A DNA stretch of 42,904 nt, taken from assembly GCA_020849665.1 (NCBI GenBank), contig JADLFX010000117.1, forward strand, positions 1 to 42,904, in the 5' to 3' direction. Shown piece by piece: positions 38,159 to 42,904 of the stretch. Below the pieces are notes generated by a model. It was not told the origin of the DNA and searched no databases. It saw nothing but the letters and a program-made list of their open reading frames with translations. A program made the position numbers and the translations under genes. Positions within the stretch are counted from its first letter, which is position 1. The number at the start of each line of letters is the position of its first letter. The DNA comes from Planctomycetota bacterium (GTDB lineage: Bacteria; Planctomycetota; UBA1135; UBA2386).

Positions 38159-39739
38159 ATGTCAGCAGGGCTGACGCGCAGATCGTTCTGGATCGCCGCG
38201 GTGGCGACCGGAGTCGCCGGGATCCTGGTCGCCCAGGGCCAGTACGCGGCCGTGTCCGGGCGGGAACTGCCGGCGACCGTGGAGACCACCGTGGCCATCG
38301 CGGTGGGGGATGTCGATGGCGACGGTCGGCCCGACGTCGTGCTCGGCAACGGCGGTCCTGGTTCGTTCCAACAGACGCGCCTCCTCCGCAACGAGGATCA
38401 CGGCCGGTTCGCAGACGTGACCATGAGCCAGCTGCCGCTGGACCGCTGGCCCACGTCGGCCGTGGCGCTCGGCGACGTGGACGGCGATGGCGACCTGGAC
38501 CTCGTGCTGGGCAACTTCGGCCTCGGTCTCGCAGGAGTGGCGTCGCGCCTCTACCAGAACGACGGGCGAGGACGCTTCCTGGACGTGACCGCGACGCGGA
38601 TGCCGGTTCCCGCCCCGCGCTGCCCCACCAGCCAGACCAGCGACGTCGTGCGCGCGATGGCCCTGGTGGACGTCGATGGCGACCACGACCTGGACCTGGT
38701 CCTGGTGACCTGGTGCCAGGACCTGATCTACCTCAACGACGGCTCGGGGTTCTTCGTGGACGCCACGCAGGGCGCGATGCCCCAGGAGAGCTCGCCGGGC
38801 ACCGCAGTGGCGGTCGCGGACTTCGATCGGGACGGCGATCCCGACCTGCTGATCGGCGCCCTGCGCGACGACGGCGCACCCGGCGGCTCGCTCCGCCTGC
38901 TCCACAACGACGGCATGGGCCGGTTCACCGAGGCCGCGCTCTCGTCGCTGCCGGTGGTGCGCGCGAACGTGTCCGCACTGGCCTGCGGCGACTTCGACGG
39001 GGACGGCGATCCCGACGTCGCGGTCGGCGGCTGCGGCCGCGCGTACGGGATGCCGGGCGAGCCGCTGCGCGTGCTCCGCAACGACGGGGCGGGCGGCTTC
39101 GTGGAGGTGGCGGGGCCGCCCGGGGCACAGCCGACGCACACCAGGGCGCTGTGCATGGTGGACCTGGACGGCGATGGCCGTGCCGACCTGGTGCAGGCGA
39201 ACGGCGCCCTGCTGGTCGGCGAGCAGGACCGGTTCTTCCGCAACGACGGCAACGGGCGCTTCCTCGACGAGACCTCGCTGCGCCTCCCGGTCGAGAACGA
39301 GGAGGCGGGGGCGCTGGCCCTCGCGGACCTCGATGGCGACGGTGACCTCGACCTGGTGGCCGCAGCGCGCGACCGGGTGCGCCTGCTCTTCAACTTCGAC
39401 CGGCAGGTGCACGTGGCCCCGGTGCCGGAGATCGGGCGCGAGTCGGCGCTGCACCTGTACGTGCGTCCGGGCTATGGGCAGGACTACCAGGTCGTCTATC
39501 CGTACGTGGCGCTCGAGCCGGCGGCGCTGCCGGTGGCCCCGTTCGGCGTCCTGGGGCTCGATCCCACCCGTGCGATCGCGCTGGATCCCCGGCCCATCAC
39601 TCCCGGCATGGGGAGCCACGCGGTGCGCTTCCTGCTGCCGGAGGACCAGAGCCTGCGCGGGCGTGCGATCTACGCGCAGATGCTCGTGCTGCCCCTGGAC
39701 CAGCGCCTCAGCAACGTGGCGCGCGAGGTGATCCGCTAG
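38159..39739 (+). CDS. Secreted FG-GAP/VCBS repeat protein
   Basis: A 526-residue exported protein. A twin-arginine-like signal (LTRRSFWIAAVATGVAGILV) ends near residue 30. About eight FG-GAP/VCBS repeats follow to about residue 415, each with a calcium-loop signature such as DVDGDGRPD, DVDGDGDLD, DFDRDGDPD or DLDGDGRAD, so the protein probably forms a calcium-binding beta propeller at the cell surface. The last 100 residues form a separate beta-rich domain (LGLDPTRAIALDP ... GRAIYAQMLVLPLDQRLSN) of a type I associate with secreted proteins of this planctomycete-like lineage. ATG 38159 is preceded by GGAGGT. The stop overlaps that of the convergent glycosyltransferase gene. Confidence 0.83.
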   Translation: MSAGLTRRSFWIAAVATGVAGILVAQGQYAAVSGRELPATVETTVAIAVGDVDGDGRPDVVLGNGGPGSFQQTRLLRNEDHGRFADVTMSQLPLDRWPTSAVALGDVDGDGDLDLVLGNFGLGLAGVASRLYQNDGRGRFLDVTATRMPVPAPRCPTSQTSDVVRAMALVDVDGDHDLDLVLVTWCQDLIYLNDGSGFFVDATQGAMPQESSPGTAVAVADFDRDGDPDLLIGALRDDGAPGGSLRLLHNDGMGRFTEAALSSLPVVRANVSALACGDFDGDGDPDVAVGGCGRAYGMPGEPLRVLRNDGAGGFVEVAGPPGAQPTHTRALCMVDLDGDGRADLVQANGALLVGEQDRFFRNDGNGRFLDETSLRLPVENEEAGALALADLDGDGDLDLVAAARDRVRLLFNFDRQVHVAPVPEIGRESALHLYVRPGYGQDYQVVYPYVALEPAALPVAPFGVLGLDPTRAIALDPRPITPGMGSHAVRFLLPEDQSLRGRAIYAQMLVLPLDQRLSNVAREVIR

Positions 39740-40530
39740 CGCGCTCTGGGCCGTCGGAGCCGCTCGCGCAGCACCAGCCAGGGGAACACGGCCAGGTTCT
39801 GGGCATAGCGGCGCCAGAGGCGGCGCGGCTCGCAGAGCAGGCGCCAGAGCCACTCCAGGCCGACGCGGCGCAGCAGGCGCGGAGCCCGGCGCACGGTCCC
39901 GGCCACGAACGAGAACGTCACGCCCACCGCCATGAACACCGGGACGCCGGTCGCGGCCTGCAGGCGCTGCATCACGAACTCCTGCTTGGGCGAGCCCAGG
40001 CCCACGTAGACGATCTGCGGGCGGGCGGCACGGATCCGTCCGATCAGACCCGCCAGGTACTCCGCATCGTGCTCGAACCCGAACGGCGGCACGTCCACTC
40101 CGCAGAGTCCGTCGCGCCCTGCCTCCGCGGCGAGGATCGCCGCGGCACGGGCGGCGTCGCCGGGGTTGCCGCCCAGGAAGTAGTAGCGCAGCCCGGCGCG
40201 CGCCGCGGCCACCACCGAGCGCGGCATCACGTCGGAGCCGGCCACGCGTTCGGGCAGGGGGCGGCCGAGCAGGCGCGCGGCCCACACGATGGGCTGCCCG
40301 TCGGCGATCACCAGGCTGCCGCTGGCGCAGAGGGCGGCGAACGCGGGATCGCGGCGCGCACGCAGGACGTGGTCCACGTTCGGGGTGAGGACCAGATGGC
40401 TGCCCGTGCCCGAGGCCAGGGTCACGAGGCGGTGCACGGCCTCGGGGATGGTGAGGGCGTCGAAGTGCACGCCGAGCACGTCGACGGTGCGGCGCGGCGT
40501 GGCGGTGTCCGGGCTCGGGGGTTCGGTCAA
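39736..40530 (-). CDS. WecG/TagA/CpsF family glycosyltransferase
   Basis: A 264-residue enzyme of GT family 26, which adds a sugar (often ManNAc or ManNAcA) to a lipid-linked precursor of surface polysaccharide. Motifs are [66 protein letters not shown] and [16 protein letters not shown]. The best start is a TTG at 40530; a GTG a few codons before the conserved region is possible. The final TAG overlaps that of the VCBS gene on the opposite strand. It could work with the sugar phosphotransferase encoded at 21073, but the genes are far apart. Confidence 0.85.
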   Translation of the reverse strand: MTEPPSPDTATPRRTVDVLGVHFDALTIPEAVHRLVTLASGTGSHLVLTPNVDHVLRARRDPAFAALCASGSLVIADGQPIVWAARLLGRPLPERVAGSDVMPRSVVAAARAGLRYYFLGGNPGDAARAAAILAAEAGRDGLCGVDVPPFGFEHDAEYLAGLIGRIRAARPQIVYVGLGSPKQEFVMQRLQAATGVPVFMAVGVTFSFVAGTVRRAPRLLRRVGLEWLWRLLCEPRRLWRRYAQNLAVFPWLVLRERLRRPRAR

Positions 40531-40678
40531 GGCGGGGTCGGGGGTGGCGCGGAAGGTTAGCGCGCCCGCGGCGACGCCTGAGCGCCTTCTCGGCCCTGGC
40601 CGCCCCTGGTGCCCGGACCGCAGCCAGACTAGGAAGAGGCCGGCCGTCGGCACGCGCCGCACCGCCTCGGATGGATCG

Positions 40679-42787
<2,109 letters not shown>

Positions 42788-42904
42788 GATGAAGCGGCCC
42801 GTCAAGTAGGCGGTCTTCGTTTCTGGAACTGGTCTTCCTGCAGCGAGATCGCAGAGGAACGAAGGCCGCGATCGAAGCGGACGCGTCGACGGTTGGTCAC
42901 TCTA
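42788..42904. other. Window edge: hairpin, no recognisable gene
   Basis: CTTCGTTTCT (42815-42824) can pair with AGGAACGAAG (42855-42864), with an inner CTGC/GCAG pair at 42838-42854. The composition is less GC-rich than the gene before it. This could be the terminator of the DUF255 gene or the edge of an inserted sequence, and the window stops too soon to decide. A six-codon ATG frame at 42789 is too short to call. Confidence 0.35.

Overview
The window comes from a very GC-rich (roughly 70 % or more) bacterial chromosome, probably an uncultured planctomycete or close relative. That placement is inferred from the style of the gene set: an FG-GAP/VCBS secreted protein with a characteristic tail domain, a prepilin-like protein with a G|FTLIE leader, a DUF2911 protein, a winged-helix regulator paired with a small membrane protein, and a P4-type primase element at a tRNA. 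No rRNA or other marker fixes the taxonomy.

Positions 1-3837 are the right end of an integrated genetic element. Its genes run leftwards: a winged-helix protein, an excisionase-like HTH protein, a small protein and a P4/D5-type primase-helicase. The last three are joined by 4-base start/stop overlaps. A three-copy inverted set of GGGAGGC repeats follows the primase, and three GTCCTAG boxes precede the HTH gene. The element ends in the 3' half of a tRNA-His (3793-3837), an attachment-site scar. The intact tRNA, the other end and the integrase should lie left of the window.

From 3862 to 26940 the content is mostly chromosomal housekeeping. It includes a YheT-like hydrolase, a methyltransferase, a YdbS/YdbT-like pair of bPH2 membrane proteins, and a secreted DUF2911 protein. 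Next come a leftward XerC/D recombinase-DUF885-ATP-grasp cluster, an EamA transporter, a secreted cyclophilin, and a coupled zinc-ribbon protein/CPBP protease pair. A leftward run yajC-yraN-sugar transferase-serA-serB-class V aminotransferase probably holds a complete serine pathway, with the class V enzyme standing in for SerC. The stretch closes with mnmA, an HU protein, a HEAT-repeat lipoprotein and a prepilin-like protein.

Positions 26975-31030 carry the most remarkable locus, a two-gene outer-membrane electron conduit. The upstream gene encodes an 18-heme c-type cytochrome whose last ten hemes match the MtrA/DmsE pattern and whose first eight form two further four-heme modules. The downstream gene encodes an MtrB/PioB-like beta-barrel that carries three c-type heme motifs at its own N terminus. 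Together they would hold 21 hemes. This suggests extracellular electron transfer through a lengthened porin-cytochrome complex.

From 31187 to the end lie miaB, a polytopic membrane protein, a small lipoprotein, the membrane protein/winged-helix regulator pair with two matching operator-like sites, ispH and ribD. After ribD come an intrinsic terminator, a candidate structured RNA, the secreted VCBS protein, a WecG/TagA/CpsF glycosyltransferase and a DUF255/YyaL-type protein. The last 117 bases hold a hairpin and no recognisable gene.

Many very long overlapping reading frames exist because stop codons are rare at this GC content. Genes were chosen by family resemblance, start signals and tight packing.
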